Assembly: GCA_022606135.1 (NCBI GenBank)
Contig: JABYQN010000006.1
Coordinates: forward strand, 1,178,001 to 1,242,000
From: Fomes fomentarius
Taxonomy: Eukaryota; Basidiomycota; Agaricomycetes; Polyporales; Polyporaceae
Length of the DNA: 64,000 nt
Direction of reading: 5' to 3'
Positions 11,976 to 23,877 of this stretch are shown here, in pieces (position 1 is the first letter of the stretch; each line of letters starts with the position of its first letter). Below the pieces are notes generated by a model. That model did no database searches, was not told where the DNA came from, and worked only from the letters and a program-made list of their open reading frames with translations. A program made the translations under genes and the position numbers.

Positions 11976-11983
11976 TGACGTCA
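11976..11983. promoter_or_regulatory. CRE palindrome TGACGTCA
   Basis: Perfect 8-bp ATF/CREB-type site, 20 bp upstream of the proposed first codon of the YIPF gene. An 8-bp match occurs by chance about once in 65 kb, and one more copy is present at 25504, so function is only suggested by position. Confidence 0.3.
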
Positions 11984-12387
11984 ATAATGTGAGGGTCGTA
12001 CTGCAATGTTGGCAGCGAGTTGACTCACGTCATCAGACTCTATTTGCACGTAGGCCATTTTCAACGGCAGACGAACCCGAGTCTAGCACGAGCAGTAGGA
12101 CGAGAAGAGGACTTGGGAAGATATAATGCAAGTTTAACAGTGTGGGCTGCGCTAATTCCTGACGTAGTCTGTCAAGCGCCCAATATGACACGTCTCAAGA
12201 TGGAAGGCGTCTAAGTTCAAGGAAGGGCCTAACCACTCTGGGTGCTGAAGATATTGATACATGTATATGCGGGAACTCCTAGTGCGTTAGGTTTCTCAAT
12301 GCGTCTATATATCAGTCTCTCTAATGCGATGAAGACATTAGGTACGGCTCAGTAGCCACCGATCAAGACATACTTGAAGCCGATTGC

Positions 12388-14295
12388 TCAATGCAAACGA
12401 CCGCGCTCTGTCACCTGACTCTGTACCACTCGTTCCATGGCATCCAGCCATGTCTCCACCACGATGCCACCCCCTTGCAATGCTGCTTTCTTTGTCCTCG
12501 ACGTCCCATTGACCCGAGCTGTATGAGGCGCTGCCGCAGGAAGGGTACCGATATAACGTGCATGTGCCAGCACAGGCAGACGTCGGAGCGATCGACCCGA
12601 CATCTCGATGTCCTGTGGAGATGTCAGTTTGCTGACCGGCAGAACAAACATATATCTCCATTGAACACACCCTGCACTGTTGAGCGAGCTTCAGGAGACG
12701 AATGGCGAGTATGCGCGACCGTTCACGTGAATCAGAGGTTGATGCGGTAGGTGAGGTAGACAGAGCTACAGGTGCTACACTCAGACTCAAGTTTGAAAAG
12801 TCGGCCGTTCGTTCGTAGATCTGGGCCTGTGCAAGGCTCGGAACATCCTGATATGCATGCGTTAGTGTGACGATAGCGAAGATCTACTGTAGACTCACCA
12901 CTCCTGCAACGATACCCTTCTTCACCAGCTCGGCCAGGCAACCACGCAAGATCTCGTAAATGGCCTCTCGCGGTGGAAGGTCAACGTATTGGACGATGTC
13001 AGCGCGATCGACGAATGCAGAGTCTAGAAGTTGGAGGAGGTGGTATGAATGGTATCCTGCTGTGAGGACATGTGCGATGACATACCGATTGCCGTGGCAA
13101 GATTGCTCGTTGCCATCACTAGACAGTTTTTCTTGTGCTTCAGCTTGTCTAATTGTGTCAACAAAGCATTCACAACCTGTCCGTGCGTAACGTTATCGGG
13201 GAGCTCGTAATTTTGAATGGAATGACATACCCTCAACGCATCTGATGGTTCCGTCCCAGCCATTGCGCCAGCTCGCGCCGCGGTCAGAGACTCGACTTCA
13301 TCTGTAAGTAGTCAGACAACATGTAGATGCCTTAATAAGTGCGACGAATTCACCGATCAATACGATCACGAATGTCTCTTCGTCTTCGACCATTTCCATG
13401 ATATTGCTGAAGAGTTTCTGGACGAGCTTCCCAGATTCCGAAAACCAACGCGAGAAGAGAGAATGAGAATTGATCTCAAGCAGTCGTGCATGAGAGTATC
13501 TGCAAAGATCGAATGTGAGTACAGCCAGAACGGCGAAGATCGATCACAGACCTGTGGGACAACCGGATCGAAAGCTTTTGTGCAAGAGCGCGACATAAGG
13601 ATGTCTTGCCGGTACCAGGTGGCCCGTGCAGAAGCACAACGCGGTTCCATGACACGACATTAACTAGGAGTTGAAAGAAGTATCAGCATATAGCAAAAAC
13701 ACTATAACCACCGCAGCACTTACAATCCACGTCAGCATCACTGAATACAACGGTGGCGTAGATATAGTCGAGCAATTTGGATTTGATGTCGTCCGAATAG
13801 ATCAGGCTCTCCCATAGTCCTTCCCAGGACATGCTTGGAAGTTCGCAAGCGCTAGCCGCCATAATCTGGTCGTCGTCCCCCCGACCACTGCCACTGGTTA
13901 GCTCTTCAAAAGCATCGGCATCTGTAGGTTGATAGACGTGTATTTGCAATGCAGCTTGTTCGATCGAGAGAGAGGGCGTAGGACATGGGCACTCGCACGC
14001 CACTATTTTTTCAATGGATGAAGCAAGAAGTGGTACATCTTCCCAGCCCTCGATAGTCGAAGGAAGGTAGACGTGGGATAACGAACTGCCCAGATATGAA
14101 TGGACGGCGTTGCGGATGGTGTCGAATCGGGAGGTGGCGTTGGGAGACACTCGGACCTCAACTGCAAACCAATATGCATGTCAGTATTTCCCATGCAGAT
14201 CCCTTGAAGCACTGACTGTGGACTGGCCAAATTGTTGGTGAGCCTCCGGCCATCGGAGAAGGTGGCCCCATGGTGAAGTCCTGTTCACTCTGCAT
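12388..14295 (-). CDS. PCH2: Pachytene checkpoint AAA+ ATPase Pch2/TRIP13
   Basis: AAA+ remodeller of HORMA-domain proteins (Hop1, Mad2) in meiosis and the spindle checkpoint. The N-terminal part (from 14295, [14 protein letters not shown]) leads to [19 protein letters not shown] and [21 protein letters not shown], the family's substrate-side domain. Walker [21 protein letters not shown] is encoded near 13620-13560. [21 protein letters not shown] follows, then the FVIVLI Walker B strand continuing into DEVESL and [15 protein letters not shown], all typical of TRIP13. The next exons read [19 protein letters not shown] and [10 protein letters not shown] (sensor 1), then [20 protein letters not shown]. 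The C-terminus has [17 protein letters not shown] and ends RGRLH. Eight or more exons; the joins I checked are in frame. Divergent from the SelW-like gene, 273 bp away. Confidence 0.93.
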
Positions 14296-14568
14296 TGTAT
14301 ACGGAGTTGAGGTTATTCGTCAGTTTCAACTCCACAGTCGCAGTATATGCGCGATTTTATACAGCAGCTGAGCCTGATGACGAGTTTTTTGAGTGGTTGG
14401 TGGTGGATGCGGAACAGGACGCGGCGTGCACCACACGCGGTCAAGCGCGTGGCTACTTTGACGCGTCGAGCACACGTGACCGTCTTGCTTATACAAGCGA
14501 ACCGATCAGGCCCTGTTCCTCTCGTCCACCACCAAGCCAGACCTTGCGCGAGATCCTTGTCGGTAGCC
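14296..14568. promoter_or_regulatory. Divergent promoter region (PCH2 / SelW-like)
   Basis: 273 bp between opposed start codons. Open frames run through it on the plus strand but are not supported as coding. No clear element is seen. Confidence 0.4.
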
Positions 14569-15205
14569 ATGGCAGAGATCGAAGCTTGTGTAGACTGCAA
14601 CCCTGACCAGCAGTCAGCGCCCCCGGTCTCTGCAGAACCGACCACAACGCCTGCTCATAGTAATCCGCTGGATCCCACCACATTCGTTCCTCCATCGCCT
14701 TCCATCTTTCCTAGCATTACCATCGAGTTTTGTGACAGGGTAACTATCTCTAGTGGAAACACACTGATCAAACATTCTGAAGAACCATCTTGTAGTGTCG
14801 ATGGTACGCTATGTGTTGAATTTTACAAAACCGAAAAAGCCGCCCCTCTCAACTCACACCGATCGTTCACTAGGTTGCACAGGGCAACATGGACATCCAC
14901 AGAACTCTTCTTGACCTTTCCTACCCCAGCCATCAGGGCTATCAACATCATACCGCTCAATGCTGAGGACACGGCCGGGCGTTTCCGCGTCTGGTTGTTC
15001 CTTGACTGCAGGCTTCCTGTCCTCGTGTGGGACCGAAAGGTCGAAGGTGGCTTCCCGGAGCTGAAGGTTCTCGTAAGGGACAACCTCTTTCAATTGCTCT
15101 TATCTCCAGTCTAACCCAATGCTATCCTCTCCGTTCACAACACAGAAGCAACGCATACGCGACCACATACTGCCGGGAAAGTCCCTCGGGCACTCTGACA
15201 AATGA
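14569..15205 (+). CDS. SelW-like Rdx-family thioredoxin-fold protein
   Basis: Small redox protein of the Rdx (SelT/SelW/SelH) family. Four exons: 14569-14739, 14796-14803, 14874-15072, 15146-15205, total 438 nt = 145 residues. The second exon is only 8 nt; joining it gives FCDRCRWLHRATW, restoring the redox-active CxxC (selenocysteine in animals, Cys here) and the conserved RATW. The rest follows the family: TELFLTFPTPAIRAINIIPL, FRVWLFL, VLVWDRKVEGGFPELKVLKQ and a final GKSLGHSDK. Reading straight through the introns would lose the CxxC motif and truncate the tail, so the spliced model is preferred. The N-terminal 45 residues are Pro/Ser/Thr-rich. Cellular role not established. Confidence 0.91.
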
Positions 15206-18200
15206 ACCCCTCTCCTCGTCACATTCCTACGCACATACATCATGTTCCGCAGCGTATTGCCTGTGCCCTGTATTGATAGAACTGCCCGATCACGTATGTA
15301 TTCATTCTTCACAATTGCACCCAGCAATATCAGGGTGTCCGACTGATCCTCGCAGCTAAATATACTACCGTACTCGCGGTTGGTTGTTTGAATGACAAAT
15401 CGCTGAAACCTTCTGGATGATGACACGATCGCCATTGCCAATTGACGAATTCATAGAATATTGATCAGTTGGCGAGATACGACTGGGTGCACTTAATCGT
15501 GTCCGACTTAGAAGGGACATGACCCCGCGGACCGCCAGATGTTGGTCCATGCGACAGCTAGATGCGGATTGGTATCGCTTCATGTAACACGCCCAGCTAG
15601 CTCTTCGCGTCACCTCGAACAGGGTCTTCTCTTCTCCGCGGTGTGTGTCATACACCTGATTTATGCATTCTGCACAGCTCACCTCTTGATCATCTATCTG
15701 TGTCGGCGTCGCCAAGTACCGGTAGCAAAACACAAGATTGAGACCGCACACGGCTTCGGTATCAGTCACGGCGTCATTCTCCAGTCTAACTGGGACAACA
15801 GATCGCCAGGTAGGTCCCTACTCCTCATTCCAACATTGTGGCTCATGATCGAAAGTCGGCGCCGAACCTGCCTTACAGCGAGTAGTCTATAATAAGCGCA
15901 CTGGTTCCTACCGGCATCCTGGCATGGCTTACTGCATGGATTCTGCATCCGTCGTCCAGCCTCGAGGCTAGCATTTATCACACATCCCGACTTGGTGTCG
16001 GATTTGCACGGTCGAACACCCTGTCATCGGTCTAGTCTACCGCTCGGGCTCGGTGTCGAGGTGGAGGCTCCACCGGCATCACACACCGGTCAAGCAGGAC
16101 ATGTGCCCGCCGCCGGATTGCCGCCGCCGTATCCCCGCATAGTCCGCGTCCGGCCAAACCCTCCCACTTTTCTCGAAACTCAAATATAGCTCTGTCGGGG
16201 GCGCCGGATCCAATGTCATCGCAATGTGACACTCAGACATGTGGGGTGTGGACGGCGCATGTGTTCGTTAACACCGCTGCAACCCCCGTTCACGTTAATT
16301 GTCCCGCCAGACCAGCTACTACATGTGCGCTCCTCACCGGCCGGACCAGATAGGCTGCTAGGCAAAAGGCACTCTGCCCCGGTGAAGTGGTCGTCTCCGG
16401 GGGCCGCATTGCTTGCGCAGGTAAGCGTATCTACTAAACCAGATGATTGAGCGGTACCATGTCATTGAGTTACGCAGCGAGGTCACGTAGACATGCATCA
16501 TGTCAGAGTCCGGGGTCCTGTACCGTGCGCCGAACAGTCGAACGCTGGATCGCTCAACACCGGCCTGGGACGTTGACTCGAATGACCAACCTGACGCGTA
16601 AGGAATTCGGATATACCAGGAGTTCAGTATCTCGTGCACAGCTGGTACAGCGGCGCTGTCACACCCACTCGTCCCCCGAATTACCGGCCCACCGTCGCGA
16701 GCCGCCACCTTGGGTTGTGAGATCCATCAAACTCTCCACGAACAGTATTCAATACCCCGGGCAAAGTTAGGATTCAGGATGACGCAGATAACGTGTACAG
16801 TACGTGTACACGTCGATTCGTGCGTTCAACGCTGACACACGCCTACACACGCTCGGTCGTCCGCATGTGGCCCGCCTTTTACTACCTACCAGTATTGCAA
16901 GCAAGCTCGAGTAGAAGGATTCGGCTTCCCTGCCTCGGCGAGTAACATTTCCCGCACGCACGCACGCACGCTACATCCACGCAGTGGCACCATTTTCTGT
17001 TCCGTCAAGTCCTAGGCCCGGGTCACTAGCACTGTCAAGGCTAGGTCGATTGCAGACGTCTTGGAAGCGCAAGGGGTCCACACACTGTGATTTGTGCCGC
17101 CCTCGAGCGCACTTCAACCATTGCCACCCATGAGACCCTGAACGAGCCCCGTATTCTCGAGGGTACCCACAAACAGTCACGCTGGTGGGCCGAACAGCCT
17201 ATCTGCGCGCGCGTCCATGCAAGCCACATTGACACGAGCTTCTTTCGCGTTTAACCAGATGATCAAACCCCCATCCTACAAGCCAGTGGCTTGGCTTGTC
17301 GGCCCAAACTTGCTGCCCCATGCATAGGCTCAATCTGCAGCCTAAACAATACGCCGATGCATATTACGGCCCGCGACCGCACTGGCCTAGCAGCGCAGCG
17401 AGGGAGTCGGCCCGTACGCAGAGAGACTCGCCGCGACCCGACCATGCACCGTATGCGACTTGCCCGAAACACCACGCCGCCTAATACCAGCGGAAGTGTT
17501 CGCGACATAGCTAGAACACGCCGCCCCCACCCTCGATCGCAGTCACCGGCACCGGTATCGGGACCTGTAGAGTGGGCGGCGGACGCTGGGACCGTATGTG
17601 CACGGCATGTCCCTGGCCAGCCCAAGGTAGCGAGCCTCCTGCCCGCAGGGGCACACTGCTGTGCCCGGACGCAATACGAATCCCTAACGCCTCACGCGGT
17701 CCGCGGCGGGAGGGGTGCGTGACCGCCTGCGGGGGACTCTGAAGCTACCCCGAAAACCTAAAGTCAACTCGTCGCGCAAGTATCGTACCTTACACGTTCG
17801 TCACGATCGTCCGCAGGACAATCGTCCTTCGTCCTGACCGGCGGGGAGGCGCGGTGAAGACGACAAAGTTGCAAACGACTTCGAACTTGATGATGGTGCC
17901 CGGAAAGCTGGTAGGAAACTGTAGAAGTTGGAAGGTACCGTGACATTCCGTGAAGCATTATCTTGGGACATCTCCCGCCTACGGCGACATGTTGAACCAG
18001 CCCTGGTACCTACGCGTACGAGTGACCCACAAGTGCACCCGGTATCGTTCTGGCGTCCTTTGCTGACCTCGCGTCCCTGCTCGGCGGTGTCGGCCTGACA
18101 AGTTCGAATTCCATGTAGCAATGCCTACTATACACTCGAAAAGGTCGAGAACTGCGACGCTCGGTCGGACGCCCTCTGCTTGTCAAAGTTCTAGACTGCC

Positions 18201-18922
18201 AGTGGACCGACCAGGTACGGTACTGCGCAATCCATGGCGGCGACTCACCGTGCACGTCCGATCACATAATGGCGATAAAAACAACCCCAGCTGCGGAGGA
18301 CGTCGACGATCACCGTCCAGACGGAGGTTAAAGCAATTTCCGTGACTCTGCTCCCCATCTCAATCACCGGAGCGGCAAACGCGCCATACGGACCCGACGG
18401 ACATAAGTTACTACGATGTCTGGACCATGTGTGAAACAGCACGAGCAGAGGACAAAGCGACGAAAGCAATGCATATTCGAATTCCTATCTTCGACGACTA
18501 CTGAAGAAGTCCGTATGTCCAGTCCGACAGCGACCCGATCCATGGCGGCCGCCTCACCGTCAACTAACTAAAACACGTACGTGTGTATGTACTCGTACTC
18601 TACGTCCCAATCTCAAGAGTTAAGAACGCATAACTGCACCTGCGAAACTAATAAACAGTACTGACTTCTCTCTCCTCTACTCCTGCGTGCCAGACCAGTG
18701 TGTACTCTATCGAACAAGAACGTCCGCCGTATACCATCCACCACCCACCCCCCGCAGAAGAGACGCATGGGCAGGCCAGGTAGCGAGCAGCTAGCGAGAA
18801 CAGAAAACGAAGAGGATTGTGTACACTGTTGTACAGTATGTCCATGGCGCGCGTTCGCAGCACGCCATCGAAGAATATATACACAGTAAGTATAGCCGAA
18901 CTTGTGGCCCGTAGCCTCAAGT
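15206..18922. other. 3.7 kb region without a recognised gene
   Basis: No open frame with recognisable motif content on either strand; the longest ORFs are about 120-145 codons and look random. It holds an (ACGC)n run near 16954-16971 and two similar short stretches containing TCCATGGCGGC and CTCACCGT near 18231-18251 and 18538-18560. GC and CpG content look like the surroundings, so RIP-type decay is not evident. It may hold a worn-out mobile element, but I see no terminal repeats. Confidence 0.4.
16954..16971. repeat. (ACGC)n microsatellite
   Basis: About four and a half tandem copies of the tetramer CGCA/ACGC in a non-coding stretch. Confidence 0.8.
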
Positions 18923-20512
18923 TCAGGAACCCAAGGGAGATTGCGAGTGCAAGTGCGACGGTGCGGACTGCTGTGCAGGGGCAACAAGCGTCACAGGGGT
19001 CGCGGCGTCCCCGCGTGGCGGCAGCTGGCGAATCTCGAGTCCGGATCCCGTCTCGGTCATGTGCTCCTCGATGTCAAGGCTGTTGCCCTCCTCTTGCGCG
19101 AGGAAGGCGACGCGCTCCTCAGCATAGACTGCGTCCATCACGTCGTCGTCCTGCAGCTCCTCGTCCACGGCCTTGCGCGTGATGTACGAGAGGTAGACGA
19201 AGATGGCGAGGCACAAGACGATGCCCACGATAGTTGAGTAATGCGAGAGAGCGCTGCCCTGGTCATCCTCATCTTTCGCGCCCGCGCTTGCTTGTTTGGC
19301 GTGGTAGGACGCAAACGAGTGGATTGAGCTACCGATGCTTGTGTGAATGATAAGCTTTGGGAGAGAAAGCGCGGTGCAGAGGGTGTAGGTGCGGAAGGTC
19401 AGACTTGGAGATGCGGCAAGGAGGCAGTTCATAACGTTGTAGGGGTACGGTGCGAGACGGATGAGGAAGAGCAGTCTCGGATTGTTCTCGATGGCGCGCA
19501 CTACACGCTTGATCGTGACAGTGCACGAAAGCCAGCGTGATATGCTTGCACGGAAAAACGTTCGAGAGAGAGTGAAGACGACAATTGCGCCAGCGAGCGA
19601 GGCCCAATACGAGATGATCGCGCCTGTCCATGCGCCAAAGGTGTAGCCAGAGAGGATAACGAGCGTGGAGTACAGTGGTACGGGAGCTACGAAGAAGGGG
19701 CCGATTAGCGTCTGTCAAAGCTTCTACACTGCGCATTTGGGCATTGCCAATCATCTTGGAGAAGCAGTGAACTTACGGAATGTGGTTACGAAGATGAGAG
19801 CAAATATCACAGCGTATCCTAGGTAAGTGTCGGACTTGAGCCAACGTGATAGCTCGTCAAGACCTGCGGTCAAAAACGACGGTCGCTGTCAATGAGTGGC
19901 GCGTCCTCGGACGACGGGCAGTGTGACGTGCGCTTGCTCACCTTGGAAGACCTCGACTTTCCAAAAGCTGACGGCGGTGAGAAAGCCCAAGGTGGTGATA
20001 ATGTACAGTACGATAGGGATCCAAGGCTTGATTAAATTAGCTATGCGTAGGCTGCGCGGACGCGTATATGATGAGGTTCTTGAGGACGAGGGTGAGGCAG
20101 ATGCAAAGGAAGAGGGTGAGGCCCAACTTGACGCGATTGGACAAGGAGCTGGAGAGAACGGTTGCTGGAGTTGTGACGGACGAGGGTGGTGCGTGCGTTG
20201 TGAGCGGATCCATGGTGGAATGGAGGAAATCGGGGACGAAGCTTGCGAACGGGGCAACGACGAAGGGCCTGCAATTGGGGATATGTCTAGGGTCGGACCC
20301 GCTGGCCTCTTGGACATATGCTCTTGCTGGGACAGCCCAGCCTTCTCATCGTGGATTTCCTGGAGGTGCGCGAACCGGTGCGATTGCGGGAGAGCGGTTT
20401 GAGGACGCGCCGATGACGGTGAGGCGGGCTGGGGAGGCATGGGCGAGATGGAACGCGAGAGGGAGACAGATGAGGGCTGTCCAGGCCTTTGTGATATGTC
20501 TTGCAAGTCCAT
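18923..20512 (-). CDS. TVP38: Golgi membrane protein Tvp38 (DedA/SNARE-associated family)
   Basis: Multi-pass Golgi membrane protein of the DedA/VTT family, which includes lipid scramblases. A long Pro/Ser-rich N-terminal tail (starting MDLQDISQRPGQP) precedes the first membrane helix WIPIVLYIITTLGFLTAVSFW. After introns come DELSRWLKSDTYLGYAVIFA, then FPPIPLYSTLVILSGYTFG, the VTT core motif, GAIISYWASLAGAIVVFTLSR, and IRLAPYPYNVMNCLLAASP with SLPKLIIHTSIGSSIHSFA. A final helix (GIVLCLAIFVYLSYITRKAV) leads to an acidic cytosolic tail. Start 20512 was chosen because the frame upstream (to an ATG at 20665) encodes an unlikely Leu/Ser run before the conserved body; the longer form cannot be excluded. 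Divergent from the gene at 21285. Confidence 0.88.
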
Positions 20513-21284
20513 TGGGATGCGATGGAAGAACGGAGGCCAGCCAGCTGCGACCCAGACAGAGAGGGAGAGGGAGAATGAAGAGAGAAAGAGGACTGCGGAG
20601 CTGATATTGCTCGCGACCGGATGGTAGTCGAGTAGTGCAAGGCCTGGAGAGCACGAAACGGTCAAGAGTTCTGATATCTATATGTCCTTCGCATGATTCC
20701 TTCCCACGACCGGCGCGCCGGGCGCCCGCCCTCCGCCCTCCTTTGCGAACTGAGTGCACGGCCACCACCAGCAACGACCAGAGGTCCAGAGCCACTCCTG
20801 TCTGTCGCGGTATCAACAACGCTCGCTAGCCCTGCCCCCGCGCCCCCTCGCGCCTTGCACTCGCCCAGCGCGAAACGGGTGGTGAGTGAGGTAAGTATCT
20901 ATCGCGCATGTGGTGGCGGTACCGGTCGCTTTATGATAGAACTCCATGGTCGACCAACTGACCGTGCAGCAATCCCCGAGCTGCACTCTTCCGCTCCACC
21001 TTAAGCTTTCGCCCACACACGCACATGCGTTATCGATGCCGTCCTAGCTAACAAACTGCAAAACCAGGGGCCACGAGTTCTCTCCAGGCCATCTCGGGCC
21101 CGTCAAGCGCCCCACGTGACCCTGACGCCCCCCTTTTTGCGCTTCGCACTGGCAGCATCGGGTCTCTCTGACGACACTCCACCATCCCGTCTGCAACGCA
21201 CTGCGCACTCGTGCCTTGCTCTCGTGCCCCGCTCGGCCCACCTTCGGGGCCTTGTCTCTGTTTCAAAATCGTGCGCGGATATCG
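20513..21284. other. Divergent intergenic region (TVP38 / small mitochondrial protein)
   Basis: 0.77 kb between opposed starts. CT-rich and CpG-rich on the plus strand just before 21285, as often in fungal 5' leaders. No gene seen. Confidence 0.5.
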
Positions 21285-21708
21285 ATGTCCCTTCCTCGCG
21301 CGTCCCTCCGCCTCCCCTCTCGTCGATCGCCCCATGTCCATGCACGTCCCCTAAGCACTCAGCCACCACCGCGCACCCAGGCGCCCTCGGCCCATGCTCG
21401 TTTCTACACAGATTATGCCGCGGGCATGATACCTGTCGCGCTGCTCGGTTCTGCAGTCTATATTGTACGCTCCCTCCATTTGCTTCCTTGCGCACGTGCG
21501 GTACGACCGTTCTTGCACCCGACAGGGCTTGCGAACGTGGCAACAACATCTCGCCCATGAGAAATTCCTGGAAGAAGCCCGGGTCCGTGTCGAGGTGCTA
21601 GAGGCCGAGGTTACTACTGTGCGCAAGCAGTTGCGGGAAGCAGGAGTGTCGGTGTCCCAAAACGCGTCCAGTGAGCCGAAGAAGCAGGCAGGATGGTGGC
21701 CCTGGTAG
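21285..21708 (+). CDS. Small mitochondrial membrane protein with coiled coil, unknown function
   Basis: Two exons (21285-21464, 21526-21708) give 120 residues. The N-terminus (MSLPRASLRLPSRRSPHVHA) is Arg/Ser-rich without acidic residues and RFYT follows, which fits a cleavable mitochondrial presequence. One membrane segment is seen (GMIPVALLGSAVYIGL), then a charged helix with heptad-like spacing (EARVRVEVLEAEVTTVRKQL), and a WWPW C-terminus. The overall plan (presequence, one TM, short coiled coil) resembles small inner-membrane assembly factors, but I do not recognise the family. An upstream in-frame ATG at 21216 would add 23 residues and blur the presequence. Evidence for a real gene: good splice signals at a single intron and a coherent architecture. 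Confidence 0.72.
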
Positions 21709-21937
21709 TGGCGGTATGATGAACGTTTCAATCTGTGCACAAGCTGTTCGTCTCCTCACCCTGTCACGCGTTTTCACGTTCATGTGATCAATTATCAGTA
21801 TACCAGTACGTTCTACTCGAATTATGAGACACTAAATCGCGGAAACTAGATCATCAACAGTAGCGGCAGCATATAGATCTATGGTGAGGGTATAGAACAG
21901 GTAGAGAGCATAGCATATCAAGAAACGAAGACCACGA

Positions 21938-23456
21938 TCAATGCGCATTCATCTTACTCAACACATTCTTGTGGCGGTCGTATAGCTTCGCGGTGCTGCA
22001 CAAGGGAAAGTGCAACGTTCACGCGTCAATCAGAGACCGCGGCTTCTAGTCATCGGCATATTGTCTTACCTGAGTACAGCCGATGCAAGACCGGCGAAAG
22101 TCTGCACTTGACCTTTTGCGCGCTTCAGCCGGAAGACATCGTATGCTACATGGGCGTCGTAACGAGGTTATCAATGCCGTACTAGCATGAGAAACAAGCC
22201 GAAGGTACTCACAGACGAAAATCAAATCCATGAGAAGCTTCAACCTCGTCATTTGTATCCAACGATCCTGTCGCTGCAGCCGCGCGAGCTCCTTCTCATC
22301 AAGCTTGCTCGCGGTCGGATTGGATTTTGCCGTGGTGCCGGACATGGACTCGGAGTATAGGCGGCTTTCCACTACAGCCCAGGCGCGTCCCTGTCAGATC
22401 CGTGGAACCGAGGCGAGAGTCACCAATCATACCTGTATGCTGGAGGTCGAGGATAACGCTCCGTTCAACACTATTCTCAACCAGATTCACCAGCGTGCCC
22501 GCGAACCAGCACCAATCTGCGAGTCGTGCGGCACGCTCGCCCGTGCGCTTTCCGATGAGCCCGAGACGCGAGAACGTCGAGGCATCGTCTGCCAGCCCGT
22601 TGACGAACTCGAGCAGGACCGGCGGCGGCGCATGCAGGAAGGTGTGCAGGAGCGGTCTCTGCTTGCCTTTGGATTTTGGCCCTGATACGTACGACGAGTC
22701 TTGCTGATGCTGTGCGAGGATGGAGGTCAATGGGGGCAACCAGTTGAAGAGGATGAGACATTTCCTGAATAGCCAGATATATTCAGCGTCGCGTCATAGA
22801 CATGCTGGCTATGATGTCAAGCTCATGTACCTACCTCGTGAGTGAAAATCCAGCGATACCAGAGGTCAGACGCTGTGTGAGTTCCGCCTCCCATGCAGGC
22901 CGTTTCCGTCCTCGGAATGCACCACTCGAGGTGACAGCGACATGGAACAGCAAGTACATCTTCATCGAATACTGCAGTAATTTCTGTACTCGACACCGGT
23001 AAGTCTCCAGATGAGCAACGGTTCCGGCAGGGACATCTAAGCATAGCAGGAGGCGGAGCGACGTACAAGAGCCTTGTCGCGTCCATTCGACGACTTGAGC
23101 AGCTCCCGCCATATCTCCTCTTTCCTGACCCCTCTCCTCGCGCTCTCTGCCTCATCCTCCTCCTCCGAGTCGTCCGTCGCCGCGTCGACCTCCGTGACCT
23201 GCGCGTCCTCCTTCGTGTCCCGGTCGTACACCGACTCCGCGCCGAACGAGACGTGCGAGTTGTTGCTCATGATCGAACTTCGCGGCGTGCGCGGCGGGTG
23301 CGACGAGAGCGGGTTCATCTGAAACGACGAGGTGTCCGTCGGGGGCTCGTACGACGACATGTGCGAGTGCACCGAGGCGGAATCGTGCACCGAGATGAAG
23401 GATGACGAGCCCGGATTGCTGTGGCCATTTCCGTACGGGAAGGTTATCGAGGACAT
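21938..23456 (-). CDS. PEX11: Peroxisomal membrane protein, PEX11 family
   Basis: Peroxisomal membrane-shaping protein that promotes elongation and division. An N-terminal extension of about 110 residues is Ser-rich and acidic (DDSEEEDEAE). The Pex11 domain then begins SSNGRDKAL and continues LLQYSMKMYLLFHV, the amphipathic membrane-remodelling helix, and RLTSGIAGFSLTRKCLILFNW. Further exons give LLEFVNGLADDASTFSRLGLI, RLADWCWFAGTLVNLVEN, RLQRQDRWIQMTRLKLLMD and TFAGLASAVLSTAKLYDRH, the usual C-terminal membrane segment, ending NAH. About eight exons. The long acidic N-terminal part is not in yeast Pex11 and is nearer to the PEX11C-like forms of filamentous fungi. Divergent from the dynein light chain gene. 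Confidence 0.89.
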
Positions 23457-23877
23457 GCTGTCAGTGTACTAGGGAACCAGTGGAAGTACTAGAGCGCGTC
23501 CGAGGTGCACAGTGCACAGAGACCGAATTCGAGAGAAGCACTGCCGATGCAAAGACTCACTGTTCTCCCAAGAAGCATAGGCTCACGCGCCTCTGGAGGT
23601 TTCATCAGGTGAAAACGCCGCCACGTGCTACTATCGTGCCAAACACCCGTCAACTCGCCGCATCGGGCAGTCTGACCGTCGAGCTCTACGCAACGTCGAG
23701 CACTGTGGCAGACTCGGACGACGGCGACGAACACCAGTGTTCCATTCCTTTCCCTATCTCAGACTCCATATCACCCTCTATCTTCTCCTCTTCAGTCCCT
23801 TCTCTCCTCTTCACCACCGACGCACAAGCAAGCCAAACTTCGCTGCCTCTCACCTTCGAAGTGACGAAAGCAGACAA
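23457..23877. promoter_or_regulatory. Divergent promoter region (PEX11 / dynein light chain)
   Basis: 421 bp between opposed starts, with a CT-rich run (about 23735-23830) just before the plus-strand gene, typical of fungal promoters/5' UTRs. Confidence 0.45.

Noticed and set aside
14347..14568. Upstream in-frame extension of the SelW-like frame (ORF starting 14347)
   Set aside because: The ATG at 14569 leads straight into the conserved body; the extension would cover the divergent promoter and has no family match. The same ORF also reads through both introns and loses the CxxC motif.
20041..20220. Alternative minus-strand frame with a hydrophobic stretch (VKLGLTLFLCICLTLVLKN) opposite the TVP38 tail frame
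   Set aside because: It opens with a good ATG, but no legal splice joins it to the next TVP38 membrane helix in frame; the Ser/Pro frame runs continuously into it.
20513..20665. N-terminal extension of TVP38 from ATG 20665
   Set aside because: Would add a Leu/Ser-rich run unlike the family's tail; more likely 5' UTR, although not excluded.
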